Positions 28,044 to 36,886 of a DNA stretch of 64,000 bases are shown piece after piece. The stretch comes from CALDTK01 sp965213735 (GTDB lineage Bacteria > Bacteroidota > Bacteroidia > Chitinophagales > Saprospiraceae). The translations under genes were made by a program, and so were the position numbers. The stretch is from contig CBDCAB010000006.1 in NCBI GenBank assembly GCA_965213735.1, positions 1,736,001 through 1,800,000 on the forward strand, read 5' to 3'. Within the stretch, counting starts at the first letter, position 1. The number at the start of each line of letters is the position of its first letter. The notes under the pieces were generated by a model. That model was not told the origin of the DNA. It was given only the letters and a program-made list of their open reading frames with translations, and ran no database searches.

Positions 28044-31000
28044 ATGTTTCGACTATTCCTGTTGCTGGGCATCTGCCTAGTTGCATCCATTTCGCTTGCG
28101 CAAAACCTCCTGCGCGGCACCGTCACCGATGTTGCGCAGATGCCCCTCATCGGTGCCTCGGTGCAAGTACCCGATAGCGATATTGGTACTGTCACAGACG
28201 CTGCCGGTGATTTTGTACTCGAAGTGCCAGCTTCCGCCAAAACCCTTCGCATTAGCTATATCGGTTACGAGCCAACAACTGTCGCCCTCGATAGCAAAAC
28301 CGAACTGATGGTGGTGCTGCGCGAAGGCGTAGGACTCAATGAAGTGGTGGTGACTGCCCTCGGCCTCGAGCGTGAAAATGCCGAACTGGGCTACTCGATC
28401 GAAACCATTAAAGGCCGCGAAATCAGCGATGTACCCGCTACTAATTTTCTCGACAACCTCAGTGGCCAGGTCGCCGGCGTCAACGTTACTACCGGAGCGA
28501 CTGGCGTTGGTTCTACCAGCCTGGTAAGCATACGCGGAGAGGCCAGTTTTACCCGCAACACCCCGCTCTACGTCATTGACGGGGTGCCAGTCGATAATCG
28601 CTCGGTACTCAACGTCACCAACGAAGCTTCACAAGGCTTTCAGGAGGTGGACTTTGGCGGAGGCAGCCCCGAGGTAAGTCCTTTCGATGTTGCGAATATT
28701 TCTATTCTAAAAGGTCCTGCAGCCGCTGCGCTTTACGGCACGCGAGCTGCCAATGGCGTCATCATCATCAACACCAAAGAAGGCGCCGCAAGTAATGGGC
28801 TTGGGGTGAGTGTCAATTCTATTACTACCCTCGATAGGCCTTTTCGGCTACCCCACTTTCAAAACGAGTTCGCGCAGGGCAGCGCGGGCAACTTTGCCTA
28901 TGTCGATGGGGCGGGAGGCGGCATCAACGATGATATTACCTTCTCCTATGGCCCACGCCTCGACGTCGGCAACCTGACTACGCAGTTTAACTCGCCTGTA
29001 GTGCTGGCCGATGGCACTACCGTGCGCGCAGGCGATCTGGCGCTTTACAGCAATGAAGTAGTGACGCCGACGCCTCTGGTCAGTCACCCCAACAACGTCG
29101 AAGATTTTTACCAGACCGGCATCACCGCACACAACAACGTGGCAATTTCCCAAGGCTTCGGCAAGGGCGATTATCGCCTCAGTTTTACGGATATGCGCTC
29201 TGATAGCTACATCCCAGGCGTCGACTTAAAGCGCAACAACCTGGCAGCCCGCATGAACTTTCAGCCCATTGGCGGCTTTCGCTTCAGCGCTGGGATTACG
29301 TATGTCAACACCCGTAGCGACAACAGACCAGCCGCAGGCTATGGCTCCGAAAATATAAATTACTCCACTGTTGCTTGGCTCGGGCGCTCTACTGATCTCA
29401 ATGCCTTACGCGATTATTGGCAGCCCGGACTTGAAGGCCTGCGGCAGTTTAGCTACAACACCACCTTTTTCGACAATCCCTTCTTCATCGTCAACGAAAA
29501 CCGCAATTCCTTCACCCGCGATCGCATCTTCGGCTACTTATTAGCTGAGGTGCAGCTTACGCCAAAACTCGACTTGCGGCTGCGCACCGGCATGGATCGC
29601 TCCGACGAACAGCGGGAGTTTCGCCGCGCCTTCTCCACGAATAGGTTTCAGCAAGGAGCTTATGCGGAAAACCAGCTCAGCTTTTCGGAGCGCAATACCG
29701 ACCTCTTGCTCACCTACACCGACGGGTTTGGCGACTTCGACGTGGCTGTGAGTGGAGGAGCGAATCGACTCGATCAAGATGCCGAAACTGGTCAGACGCA
29801 GGCCGAAGCGCTCACGGTACCAGGTATCTATCGCCTCACCAACAGCGCCATCCCCCTCGTCACATTTGGAGAGCGTACACAGCGGCGCATCAACAGTGTA
29901 TATGCGCTGGCGCGAATTGGCTGGCGCGATCAGATATTCGTAGACCTCACGCAGCGTGGCGACTGGTCGAGCAGTCTCGCAGCCAGCAACAATGGCGGCG
30001 ACGTGAGCTTTTTCTACCCGAGCGCCAGCGCAAGTTGGATCGCCTCCAAAACGCTCGATCTACCTCGGGTGGTCAGCTTCCTTCAGTTTCGTGGCAGCGT
30101 TGCCGAAGTGGGCAACGACACCGATCCTTACCGTACCTCAGCCACCTTCCTTGCATCAACTCCCGTCAACGGCTCGCCCACTTACACCGATCAACTCACC
30201 TTGCCAGCAGCAGGACTGCGACCTGAACGTGCCCGTGCCTACGAACTCGGAGCGAACGTGCGGCTGCTCGACGATCTTTTCGGGCTCGATCTGACCGTTT
30301 ATTCCCAAACCAACTCCGATCAAATCCTTGCCCTGCCCATACCGATCAGCTCCGGTTACGAAGCCCAGGTAGTGAATGGCGGCATGACCCGTGCTCAAGG
30401 ACTTGAATTCACAGCATCGATGCGTGCGCTGCGGGTGGGTGATTTCCGATGGGATGCCCGCGTCAACTTCACCAGTGCCTATGCCGAGGTGATAGAACTT
30501 CCTGCGGGTGTAGACAGGACAACGCTGGCCTACTCGCGCGTGTACTCGAGTCCTGGCCAAACTGTATACTTCATTGCCGAGGAAGGCGGACGCATCGGCG
30601 ATATGTACGGTACGGGATATCTCCGCAATGATGCAGGAGAATACATCGTGGCTGCAAACGGTGAATTTATTGCCGATAATACGCTCCGCAAATTGGGCAA
30701 TTACAATCCTGATTTTCAGGTTGGTATCGGCAATGCCATCAGCTGGCGCGGCATTAGCCTCGATGTGCTCATCGACTGGCGCCAAGGTGGGCAACTGGTG
30801 AGTCGTACGCAAGCCTTGGCGGGCTACTCGGGGCAGCTCGATGACACCAGCTTTCGACCCGAGGAAGGCATTGTAATACCTGGAGTTGTGAATATCGGTA
30901 CCGCCGAAAGTCCCGACTACGAGCAGAACACTCAGGCCATTTCAGCAGAGCAGTACTATAGGCAGTTTTACAATCGTGAGCATGAGGAGAATAATACCCT

Positions 31001-31244
31001 CGATGCAAGCTTTGTAAAGCTGCGCGAGCTACGGCTTGGCTACGACTTTAGCTCAGATAGGTATGATTGGTTGCAAGGACTGAGTGTGGCTCTTATAGGT
31101 CGCAATCTTGCTGCGATCAGTTCTACCCGCCACATCGATCCGGAGCAATTTGCAGTGCAGGGCCAGCGCTTTGTGCGGGGCGTTGAAGACATGAGTTATC
31201 CCACCCCACGCAGCGTAGGCTTGAGCCTCGGCTTTAACTTTTAA
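28044..31244 (+). CDS. SusC/RagA-type TonB-dependent outer-membrane transporter
   Basis: 1066 residues. A signal peptide (1-19, ending SLAQ) is followed by a carboxypeptidase-regulatory-like domain (about 20-105, LRGTVTDVAQMPLIGASV, ISYIGYEP), then the SusC signature GLNEVVVTALGLERE, a plug domain (about 115-240, SIRGEASFTRNTPLYVIDGVPVD, KGPAAAALYGTRAANGVIIINTK) and a large 22-strand barrel ending in LGFNF. It imports a ligand captured with its SusD partner, powered by TonB. The stop overlaps the first possible SusD start (TAATG), so the pair is coupled. The ligand is not predictable from sequence; the downstream genes suggest it may not be a simple glycan. Confidence 0.95.
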   Translation: MFRLFLLLGICLVASISLAQNLLRGTVTDVAQMPLIGASVQVPDSDIGTVTDAAGDFVLEVPASAKTLRISYIGYEPTTVALDSKTELMVVLREGVGLNEVVVTALGLERENAELGYSIETIKGREISDVPATNFLDNLSGQVAGVNVTTGATGVGSTSLVSIRGEASFTRNTPLYVIDGVPVDNRSVLNVTNEASQGFQEVDFGGGSPEVSPFDVANISILKGPAAAALYGTRAANGVIIINTKEGAASNGLGVSVNSITTLDRPFRLPHFQNEFAQGSAGNFAYVDGAGGGINDDITFSYGPRLDVGNLTTQFNSPVVLADGTTVRAGDLALYSNEVVTPTPLVSHPNNVEDFYQTGITAHNNVAISQGFGKGDYRLSFTDMRSDSYIPGVDLKRNNLAARMNFQPIGGFRFSAGITYVNTRSDNRPAAGYGSENINYSTVAWLGRSTDLNALRDYWQPGLEGLRQFSYNTTFFDNPFFIVNENRNSFTRDRIFGYLLAEVQLTPKLDLRLRTGMDRSDEQREFRRAFSTNRFQQGAYAENQLSFSERNTDLLLTYTDGFGDFDVAVSGGANRLDQDAETGQTQAEALTVPGIYRLTNSAIPLVTFGERTQRRINSVYALARIGWRDQIFVDLTQRGDWSSSLAASNNGGDVSFFYPSASASWIASKTLDLPRVVSFLQFRGSVAEVGNDTDPYRTSATFLASTPVNGSPTYTDQLTLPAAGLRPERARAYELGANVRLLDDLFGLDLTVYSQTNSDQILALPIPISSGYEAQVVNGGMTRAQGLEFTASMRALRVGDFRWDARVNFTSAYAEVIELPAGVDRTTLAYSRVYSSPGQTVYFIAEEGGRIGDMYGTGYLRNDAGEYIVAANGEFIADNTLRKLGNYNPDFQVGIGNAISWRGISLDVLIDWRQGGQLVSRTQALAGYSGQLDDTSFRPEEGIVIPGVVNIGTAESPDYEQNTQAISAEQYYRQFYNREHEENNTLDASFVKLRELRLGYDFSSDRYDWLQGLSVALIGRNLAAISSTRHIDPEQFAVQGQRFVRGVEDMSYPTPRSVGLSLGFNF
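28230..28243 (-). repeat. GNAA-loop 14-mer, copy 6 (N=G)
   Basis: Exact copy, antisense in the susC-like gene; the coding strand reads A-S-A-K-T. Confidence 0.8.
29556..29569 (-). repeat. GNAA-loop 14-mer, copy 7 (N=T)
   Basis: Exact copy, antisense in the susC-like gene but in a different frame from copy 6; the coding strand reads Q-L-T-P-K. Confidence 0.75.
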
Positions 31245-31264
31245 TGCTCCACATGCCACCTTAC

Positions 31265-32713
31265 ATGAACAGACGAATATTTCCAGTCGGGGCAGCAGCA
31301 TTGCTCGTGTTACTCACCTGCTGGAGTTGCACCAAAGACTTTGAAGAACTCAATACCAATCCTAACGCGCCGCTGGATGTGCAACCGAGCCTATTGCTGC
31401 GGCAAGTCATCTATAGTTATGCCGATGGGATGAGCTACGAAGGCTTTACCGGTGGCGCCAATCTCGGCCAATACTTCTCGGCTGTAGATAAGTTTAATGC
31501 TTTTGATCGAGGAGACTTATTAGCCCCACAATTTGGGGGAAATCCTTGGCCAATTCTTTACACCAATTTCCGCGACATCGAGTTGGTGCTCGACAAATCT
31601 CGAAGCAATACTTTTTTGGAGGTTTATGAAGGTCCAGCCTTGGTGATGAAAACAATTATTGCTGGCACCCTTACCGACATCTTTGGCGATGTGCCTTACA
31701 GCGAGGCGGGGCATGGTCGAGAGGGTGAAGTCCGCCCGAGCTACGATTTGCAAGAGGATATTTATCTGGCCGAAGGAGGCTTACTCGACAACCTCGACCA
31801 GGCAGTGGCGGCAATGGATAGCTACGAAGGAAGCGTACGCCTTGAAGGTGATGTGCTCTACGATGGCGACTTAAGCAAGTGGATAAAACTGGCAAACTCG
31901 CTGAGATTAAAGTACCTGTTGCGTGCAAGTTCAGCTCTCGACGCAACACAGCTTGCTGCTATAGCGGATATCGTAGCTGATGGCCGCTACATCGATGCCT
32001 CAGAGGGAGATGCTGTATTCGCCTTTGGTGCTCCGCCAAATGACTTTCGCTATGCGCGAGCGCGGCTGGGGGACTTCACAAATTACCTGATGTCTGCCAC
32101 GATTGACAGCACACTCGATTTCCTCGATGATCCACGTGAGCAGTTGTGGTTTCGCGAAGCTAGCAACGGTGGCTACCAGGGCGTCCGAAATGGCCTGGCA
32201 CCATCGTTTACCTACGATGGCGGTGACATTAGTTTGCCTGGCAGAATCTGGCGCGAAAATGCCGACCAGCTCAAGTTTCCGTTTATGACGGCTTGGGAGA
32301 CGTATTTTGTTTTGGCGGAAGCTGTAGAGCGAGGCTATATGTCGGGCGACGTCGAGGCCTTCTACCAGCAGGGCATACGACATGCCTTTGAGTATTGGGA
32401 CGTAGAGCTGCCCGTAGATTACTTGAGCCGTGCGAGCGTGGCCCTGGACGTCACTGCAAACCTTGAGAAGATTGCGACGCAGCGCTGGCTAGCCAGCATT
32501 GGCAATGGCTACGAAGGCTGGATTATGTGGCGGCGGACGGGCTTTCCGAGCTTTTTGCCGCCCGTGGCGAGCCTCAACGGCGGCCTGATACCGGTGCGCT
32601 TCCCCTACCCCACCAACGAACAGGCGCTAAATCAGCAAAATTTTCGTGCCGCCCTAGCACGTATCGGCGGAGAAAACAGCCCCAACGTGGAGGTGTGGTG
32701 GGATGCCCAGTAG
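31265..32713 (+). CDS. SusD/RagB-type surface lipoprotein
   Basis: 482 residues from the ATG at 31265. An earlier ATG at 31244 overlaps the SusC stop and is possible, but the later one gives a clean lipoprotein signal with lipobox LTCWSC. Family marks are FEELNTNPNAP after the lipobox, the TPR-like helices with MKTIIAGTLTDIFGDVPYSEA and SKWIKLANSLRLKYLLR, and the C-terminal W....G.EGW..WRRTG.P segment. It matches the SusD-like_2 subgroup, found with SusC proteins that import peptides or other non-starch ligands. Its end overlaps the symporter gene by 11 bp. Confidence 0.93.
   Translation: MNRRIFPVGAAALLVLLTCWSCTKDFEELNTNPNAPLDVQPSLLLRQVIYSYADGMSYEGFTGGANLGQYFSAVDKFNAFDRGDLLAPQFGGNPWPILYTNFRDIELVLDKSRSNTFLEVYEGPALVMKTIIAGTLTDIFGDVPYSEAGHGREGEVRPSYDLQEDIYLAEGGLLDNLDQAVAAMDSYEGSVRLEGDVLYDGDLSKWIKLANSLRLKYLLRASSALDATQLAAIADIVADGRYIDASEGDAVFAFGAPPNDFRYARARLGDFTNYLMSATIDSTLDFLDDPREQLWFREASNGGYQGVRNGLAPSFTYDGGDISLPGRIWRENADQLKFPFMTAWETYFVLAEAVERGYMSGDVEAFYQQGIRHAFEYWDVELPVDYLSRASVALDVTANLEKIATQRWLASIGNGYEGWIMWRRTGFPSFLPPVASLNGGLIPVRFPYPTNEQALNQQNFRAALARIGGENSPNVEVWWDAQ
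32309..32322 (+). repeat. GNAA-loop 14-mer, copy 8 (N=G)
   Basis: Exact copy, sense direction in the susD-like gene, coding V-L-A-E-A. Confidence 0.8.
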
Positions 32714-34055
32714 CGAGCTGGCGCAGTGGCTGCTTGTTGTTGGCTCGAGCCTTGCGCTGCTGTGGTGGGTGCCGAGGGCTCGTACTGCCGAGGCGTTTTA
32801 TGAGGGTCGCCAGCGCGACCAGCAGCCAGGCTTTTGGCTTTTACTGGCATCGCTGGTCATTTCCTGGCTCTTCGCAAAATCACTCACCAACGCAGCCAAT
32901 CTCGGCCTGAGTTACGGCCTAGTTGGAGGAGTGGCTTATGCGACTTACTATTTGAGTTTTGCAGTGGCGGGCTACGTCATTTACCAATTGCGAAGTCGCG
33001 GCGGCTTTAGGAGTATTCACGAATTTCTCGTCACCAAACACGGCCGCAGTGCAGTGGGAATTTTCTCGGTACTTATTGCATTTCGGCTCTTCAACGAAGT
33101 GTGGAGCAACACCATGGTGATTGGCAGCTATTTCGGGGAGCAAGGTTCTGGAAGCTACCTGACTGCGGTCGTGGTATTCACCTGTCTCACGCTGGCTTAC
33201 ACACTTAAAGGAGGAATGGCTTCGAGTATACTTACCGACGTAGTGCAAATGGCGCTATTTGGGGTGCTGCTGGTGGTGCTTCTAGGCTTTATTGGGCTGG
33301 AACAAGGAGGGACTTCGGCCGGCACAACAGCAGAGGCGCAGGTTTGGGGCAGTTGGACTCTCGCTGGTGGGGTCGATTTGCTGCTGGTGGCACTCGTGCA
33401 GTGCCTGTCTTACCCATTCCACGATCCGGTGATGACAGATCGCGGATTTATTTCGCCGCTAGCTACCACTCGACGCGCGTTTTACTGGGCGGTGCCACTG
33501 GGTGGGGTGTGCATCGTGCTGTTCTCGCTCGTAGGGGTTTTTGCGAAAGCGAATGGCATGACTGGTCAGGCAGCAGTAGAGGTAGCGCAGTATTTGGGCG
33601 TCGTGTCGCTGCTCATCGTCAACCTCATCATGGTTACCTCTGCGGCCAGCACACTCGACTCCACATTTTCTAGTTGGGCGGGGCTCACGGGTCGCTTCAC
33701 GAGGTTTGGCAGGAGCGTCAATGCGGGGCGGCTGGCGATGTGTGGACTTGCTGTGTTAGGGACAATTCCTGTATTTCTCGGTCCAGAAATTTTAAGTGCA
33801 ACGACCATTAGCGGCTTGATGGTAGTGGGGCTGGCGCCGGTGTTTCTGCTTTGGCGGATGGAAGTGCCGCGCTGGGCTTTTCATGCAGCAGTGGGTGCAG
33901 GTCTGTTTGTAGGCATCGCGCATGCGGTAGGTGAGGCACCTGGCTGGCTCATGTTTGGTGAGGGTAAGTATGCAGGTCTTTTAGGGGCTACTGTGCTCGG
34001 AACCGTACTTGCCTTCACCCTTTTCCTCAGCTCCCGGTTATTTGCGCGCACATGA
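32703..34055 (+). CDS. Sodium:solute symporter (SSS) family protein
   Basis: 450 residues with about 12 to 13 membrane helices. SSS features are the AEAFYEGRQR segment after helix 1, SLVISWLFAKSLTNAANLG, YTLKGGMASSILTDVVQM (the family TLxGGxxAVxxTDxxQ pattern), and VTSAASTLDSTFSSWAG in place of the usual core segment of helix 8. It would import a solute through the inner membrane with sodium. It overlaps SusD by 11 bp and the phosphoesterase-AhpD fusion by 4 bp, so outer- and inner-membrane import are coupled in one unit. The substrate is unknown. Confidence 0.9.
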   Translation: MPSSELAQWLLVVGSSLALLWWVPRARTAEAFYEGRQRDQQPGFWLLLASLVISWLFAKSLTNAANLGLSYGLVGGVAYATYYLSFAVAGYVIYQLRSRGGFRSIHEFLVTKHGRSAVGIFSVLIAFRLFNEVWSNTMVIGSYFGEQGSGSYLTAVVVFTCLTLAYTLKGGMASSILTDVVQMALFGVLLVVLLGFIGLEQGGTSAGTTAEAQVWGSWTLAGGVDLLLVALVQCLSYPFHDPVMTDRGFISPLATTRRAFYWAVPLGGVCIVLFSLVGVFAKANGMTGQAAVEVAQYLGVVSLLIVNLIMVTSAASTLDSTFSSWAGLTGRFTRFGRSVNAGRLAMCGLAVLGTIPVFLGPEILSATTISGLMVVGLAPVFLLWRMEVPRWAFHAAVGAGLFVGIAHAVGEAPGWLMFGEGKYAGLLGATVLGTVLAFTLFLSSRLFART

Positions 34056-35281
34056 TCATGGACATTGGTACACGTACGGGTGAGCTCTTGGTCTTTGGTG
34101 GTGTGTACTCCAATTTGCAGGCCCTGCAGGCGGTTTCAGCTTTCGCCAAAACCCGTGGCATTCTGGCGCAAAATATTATTTGTACAGGTGATATCGTGGG
34201 TTACTGTGCCGACCCGACTGCCTGTATTGAGCTGGTGCAGGAATGGGGTATCCATGCCATAGCAGGCAATGTTGAGATGAATATCCGCGATGGTCTCGAG
34301 GACTGTGGCTGCAATTTCGATGAGAACTCTCGTTGCGATCTCTTTTCGCGCATCTGGTATCCATACGCCTTTCAGCAGTCGAGCCAGGGGGCAGTGGAGT
34401 ACATGCATGCATTGCCGGAATACCTGACGTTTCGGCTAGGTGGCGCTACTGTCCTGGTGGTGCACGGCAACTACGGCAATACCTCTGAATTCGTGTGGCG
34501 GAGTAGTGACTGGAAGGCTATCAAAGGTTCAGCTTTCGCCAAAACTGGTGCTGACGTCGTTCTTGCGGGCCATGCTGGAGTACCTTTTGCTCACGAGCAG
34601 GAAGGCAAGCTATGGTTGAACTCTGGAGCACTCGGTATGCCTGCCAATGATGGTACTTCACGCGTTTGGTGCGCTACCCTTGCCGCGGCCGGCGATGGCG
34701 CCGATTACGAATTCCACGCCCTCGACTACGACTTTGATGAAGCTCGGCGCCGCATGCTGGAGCAACCGCTACCTAAATCCTACGCCCTTACCTTGGCCAA
34801 TGGCTTGTGGGACAATACCGAGATAATGCCTCCCAACGAAGCAGCCTGGACGGGTTTTGCGCTCGACGCTGCTGAACTTAAAGCGTCTGCAAGCGGTCTT
34901 CCTCCTACCCCACCCCAACAACTCTCGACGAGCACGAAGTCTATGGAAAAGCAGTATTTCGACCCCAAGGACCTCAAGAAGTTTGGTCGCATCAATGAGC
35001 ATCAGCCCGAGATGGGCAAGCAATTTTTTGATTGGTACGAGAATGCGACTTACGGGGACACAGCGCTTACGCAGCGGGAGAAAGCATTAATTGCTTTGGC
35101 TGTAAGTCATGCTATTGCTTGTCCTTACTGCGTTGATGCGTTTACCACCAATTCGCTAGAAAGTGGTGCTGATGAGGAGCAAATGATGGAAGCTGTGCAT
35201 GTTGCCGCGGCCATTAAAGCAGGTTCGACGCTCGTGTCGAGTGTACAAATGATCAAGCAGGCTGAAAAGCTGGGAATGTAA
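34052..35281 (+). CDS. Fusion: degenerate calcineurin-like phosphoesterase + AhpD-like peroxidase
   Basis: 409 residues, two domains. Residues about 8-265 follow the YfcE-like phosphoesterase pattern, but metal-site residues are changed: the D-x-H motif is G-V-Y (FGGVYSN), G-N-H-D is G-N-V-E, and G-H-x-H is G-H-A-G; G-D-I-V and V-H-G remain. Catalysis by this half is doubtful. Residues about 300-409 match the AhpD-like protein of arsenosugar loci (EKQYFDPKDLKKFGRI, FDWYENATYGDTALT, CPYC at 357-360). A Pro/Ser-rich linker joins them. It overlaps the symporter by 4 bp (ATGA), and ArsS lies about 530 bp downstream. It is likely a cytoplasmic redox or binding protein; the fusion is unusual. Confidence 0.85.
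   Translation: MIMDIGTRTGELLVFGGVYSNLQALQAVSAFAKTRGILAQNIICTGDIVGYCADPTACIELVQEWGIHAIAGNVEMNIRDGLEDCGCNFDENSRCDLFSRIWYPYAFQQSSQGAVEYMHALPEYLTFRLGGATVLVVHGNYGNTSEFVWRSSDWKAIKGSAFAKTGADVVLAGHAGVPFAHEQEGKLWLNSGALGMPANDGTSRVWCATLAAAGDGADYEFHALDYDFDEARRRMLEQPLPKSYALTLANGLWDNTEIMPPNEAAWTGFALDAAELKASASGLPPTPPQQLSTSTKSMEKQYFDPKDLKKFGRINEHQPEMGKQFFDWYENATYGDTALTQREKALIALAVSHAIACPYCVDAFTTNSLESGADEEQMMEAVHVAAAIKAGSTLVSSVQMIKQAEKLGM
34139..34152 (-). repeat. GNAA-loop 14-mer, copy 9 (N=A)
   Basis: Exact copy, antisense in the phosphoesterase half of the fusion gene; the coding strand reads S-A-F-A-K-T. Confidence 0.85.
34532..34545 (-). repeat. GNAA-loop 14-mer, copy 10 (N=A)
   Basis: Exact second copy in the same gene, 393 bp on, in the same frame (S-A-F-A-K-T). 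The protein regions around the two copies are unrelated, so this is not a duplication. Confidence 0.85.
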
Positions 35282-35302
35282 CTTGCGATACAAGCAGCTA
35301 TA

Positions 35303-35536
35303 ATGGAAGAGCGACTTCAACGACGTATTGACAGAGTACCAGGTGTCTGTGGAGGGCGAACAAGTATTCGTGGCACGCGCTGGGCGGTGGATGTTATGGT
35401 AAAGATGATCGCGGGGGGAGAGTCAATGGACTATCTGCTCAAGGAGTTTCCAAAATTAATCAAAGAAGATTGGCAGGCTTCACTCAGTTATGCGGCGGAA
35501 GCTGCTGCCGGCCGCACCTATATGCCTACCAAATGA
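35303..35536 (+). CDS. DUF433 antitoxin-like protein
   Basis: 77 residues of the DUF433 type: PGVCGGRTSIRGTRW matches the G-x-P-x-I-x-G-T-R signature and the helix YLLKEFPKLIKEDWQASLSYAAE follows it. DUF433 proteins are usually the antitoxin or DNA-binding partner of a DUF5615 PIN-like protein encoded next. Here the next ORF overlaps the stop by 4 bp (ATGA). The pair is wedged between the fusion gene and arsS, splitting what is otherwise an operon, and looks like a later insertion. Confidence 0.85.
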   Translation: MEERLQRRIDRVPGVCGGRTSIRGTRWAVDVMVKMIAGGESMDYLLKEFPKLIKEDWQASLSYAAEAAAGRTYMPTK

Positions 35537-35811
35537 GATTCATATTTGATGTTAATGTAAGCCTACGCGTCACCCGATGGCTCAACGAACGATCTGATGG
35601 TGCGTTGCACGTCAATCAGGGATTTGCTGATTTACAAACACCTTGCAAAGAAATTTCAGTGAAAACTCGAAATATTATTGCCGATAAACTGGTGCATCTC
35701 TTTGAAATATATTTTGGAAATTTCGCTCAGGATTTATTCGATAATTCAATTTGCCTCGCGAAAATTATTTCATCTTATTCCTGGAATTTTCACACTCGAA
35801 CAACGATCTAA
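35533..35811 (+). pseudogene. Degenerate DUF5615 PIN-like toxin
   Basis: A 92-residue ORF starting MRFIFDVNVSLRVTRWLNER, which matches the N-terminus of DUF5615 toxins, where the first acidic pair is D-E-N-L-S. Here it is D-V-N-V-S, losing one acid. The D-G-A-L-H-V-N-Q strand is present, but the central part with the second catalytic region (usually V-T-K-D-x-D-F) is missing, and the sequence jumps to a C-terminal helix (LVHLFEIYFGNFAQDLF). An internal deletion and loss of nuclease activity are likely. The base composition is more AT-rich than in the neighbours. Confidence 0.6.
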
Positions 35812-35814
35812 GCT

Positions 35815-36885
35815 ATGGCCATCAAACAACGAACGAAGTCGCTGTCAGCTCGTGGAGCAGAACTGTCCGATACGCTCGTGCAGCTCCAGGTGCTCAGCGG
35901 CAAGGACATTGCTGATGCACAGTTTCAGCGTTTTGGCGACAAGCTGGCAACAGAAGGCCACAAGCCGCTACGGGCTACGCAGGTGGAGGTGTTTCAGCTC
36001 AATATTGGCAAGCTTTGCAACCAAACCTGTGCCCACTGCCACGTCGATGCGGGTCCGGATAAGCGGGTGGAGAATATGGATCGGGCTACACTCGAAAGGT
36101 GTCTTGCAATTATCGCCTCGACTCCAAGTATTCGGCTGGTAGATATAACTGGTGGGGCTCCTGAAATGAACCCGCACTTTCGCTGGTTTGTCGAGGAGTG
36201 CAGGGCGCTGGGCAAGGAAGTGATTGATCGCTGCAATTTGACCATCGTGATGGCCAATCCCAAATACCGCGATTTACCTGAGTGGTTGGCGCGCCATCAG
36301 GTGCACGTAGTGTCTAGCCTGCCCTATTTCTCTGCCAAGCGGACGGATGCTCAGCGAGGTGACGGTGTGTTTGAAGATTCGATCAAGGCGCTTCAATTGC
36401 TCAACGAGCAAGGCTACGGCGTGGAGGGCAGTGGCTTGCAACTCGACCTGGTGTATAATCCTTCCGGCGCTTACCTACCTGGCAATCAGGCTACCCTACA
36501 GGCGGAATTTAAGCGTCAGTTGAAGCGCAAGTACAACATCGTCTTTAATGAGCTGTTCGCGATTACCAATCTTCCAGTGGCGCGTTTTCTCGACTATCTG
36601 GTGGAGAGTGGCAACTATGCGGAGTACATGGCCAAATTGGTCGAGGCGTACAATCCTTCGACTGTCAAAGGCTTGATGTGTCGCTCGATGGTGAGTGTGA
36701 GTTGGGATGGCTTTATCTACGACTGCGACTTCAATCAGATGCTGGAGCTGCCGATCGCCCACCAGGTGAAGCACATCAACGACTGGACCGACCAAGATCT
36801 AGCAGATAGAAACGTGGTGCTCAATCAGCATTGCTACGGCTGCACGGCTGGTGCTGGTAGCAGTTGCGGAGGTACGGTGACCTAG
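35815..36885 (+). CDS. arsS: Radical SAM protein ArsS (arsenosugar biosynthesis type)
   Basis: 356 residues. The radical SAM cluster motif is CNQTCAHC (Cys 68, 72, 75), preceded by VEVFQLNIGKLCNQ, and the SAM-binding VDITGGAPEMNPHF follows. The C-terminal domain ends in HCYGCTAGAGSSCGG (Cys 340, 343, 351), the hallmark of the TIGR04167 family, earlier called radical SAM/selenodomain. ArsS acts after arsenite methylation and forms the arsenic-carbon link to the adenosyl ribose in arsenosugar synthesis. The methyltransferase ArsM is not in the window, so the true substrate here is uncertain. It starts 3 bp after the degenerate toxin and ends 1 bp before truA. Confidence 0.93.
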   Translation: MAIKQRTKSLSARGAELSDTLVQLQVLSGKDIADAQFQRFGDKLATEGHKPLRATQVEVFQLNIGKLCNQTCAHCHVDAGPDKRVENMDRATLERCLAIIASTPSIRLVDITGGAPEMNPHFRWFVEECRALGKEVIDRCNLTIVMANPKYRDLPEWLARHQVHVVSSLPYFSAKRTDAQRGDGVFEDSIKALQLLNEQGYGVEGSGLQLDLVYNPSGAYLPGNQATLQAEFKRQLKRKYNIVFNELFAITNLPVARFLDYLVESGNYAEYMAKLVEAYNPSTVKGLMCRSMVSVSWDGFIYDCDFNQMLELPIAHQVKHINDWTDQDLADRNVVLNQHCYGCTAGAGSSCGGTVT

Positions 36886-36886
36886 C

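Noticed and set aside
35930..35945. GTTTTGGCGACAAGC in arsS and GTTTTGAGCGAAAGC at 42522 as copies
   Set aside because: Each carries an insertion inside the core. They may be decayed copies but are not counted.
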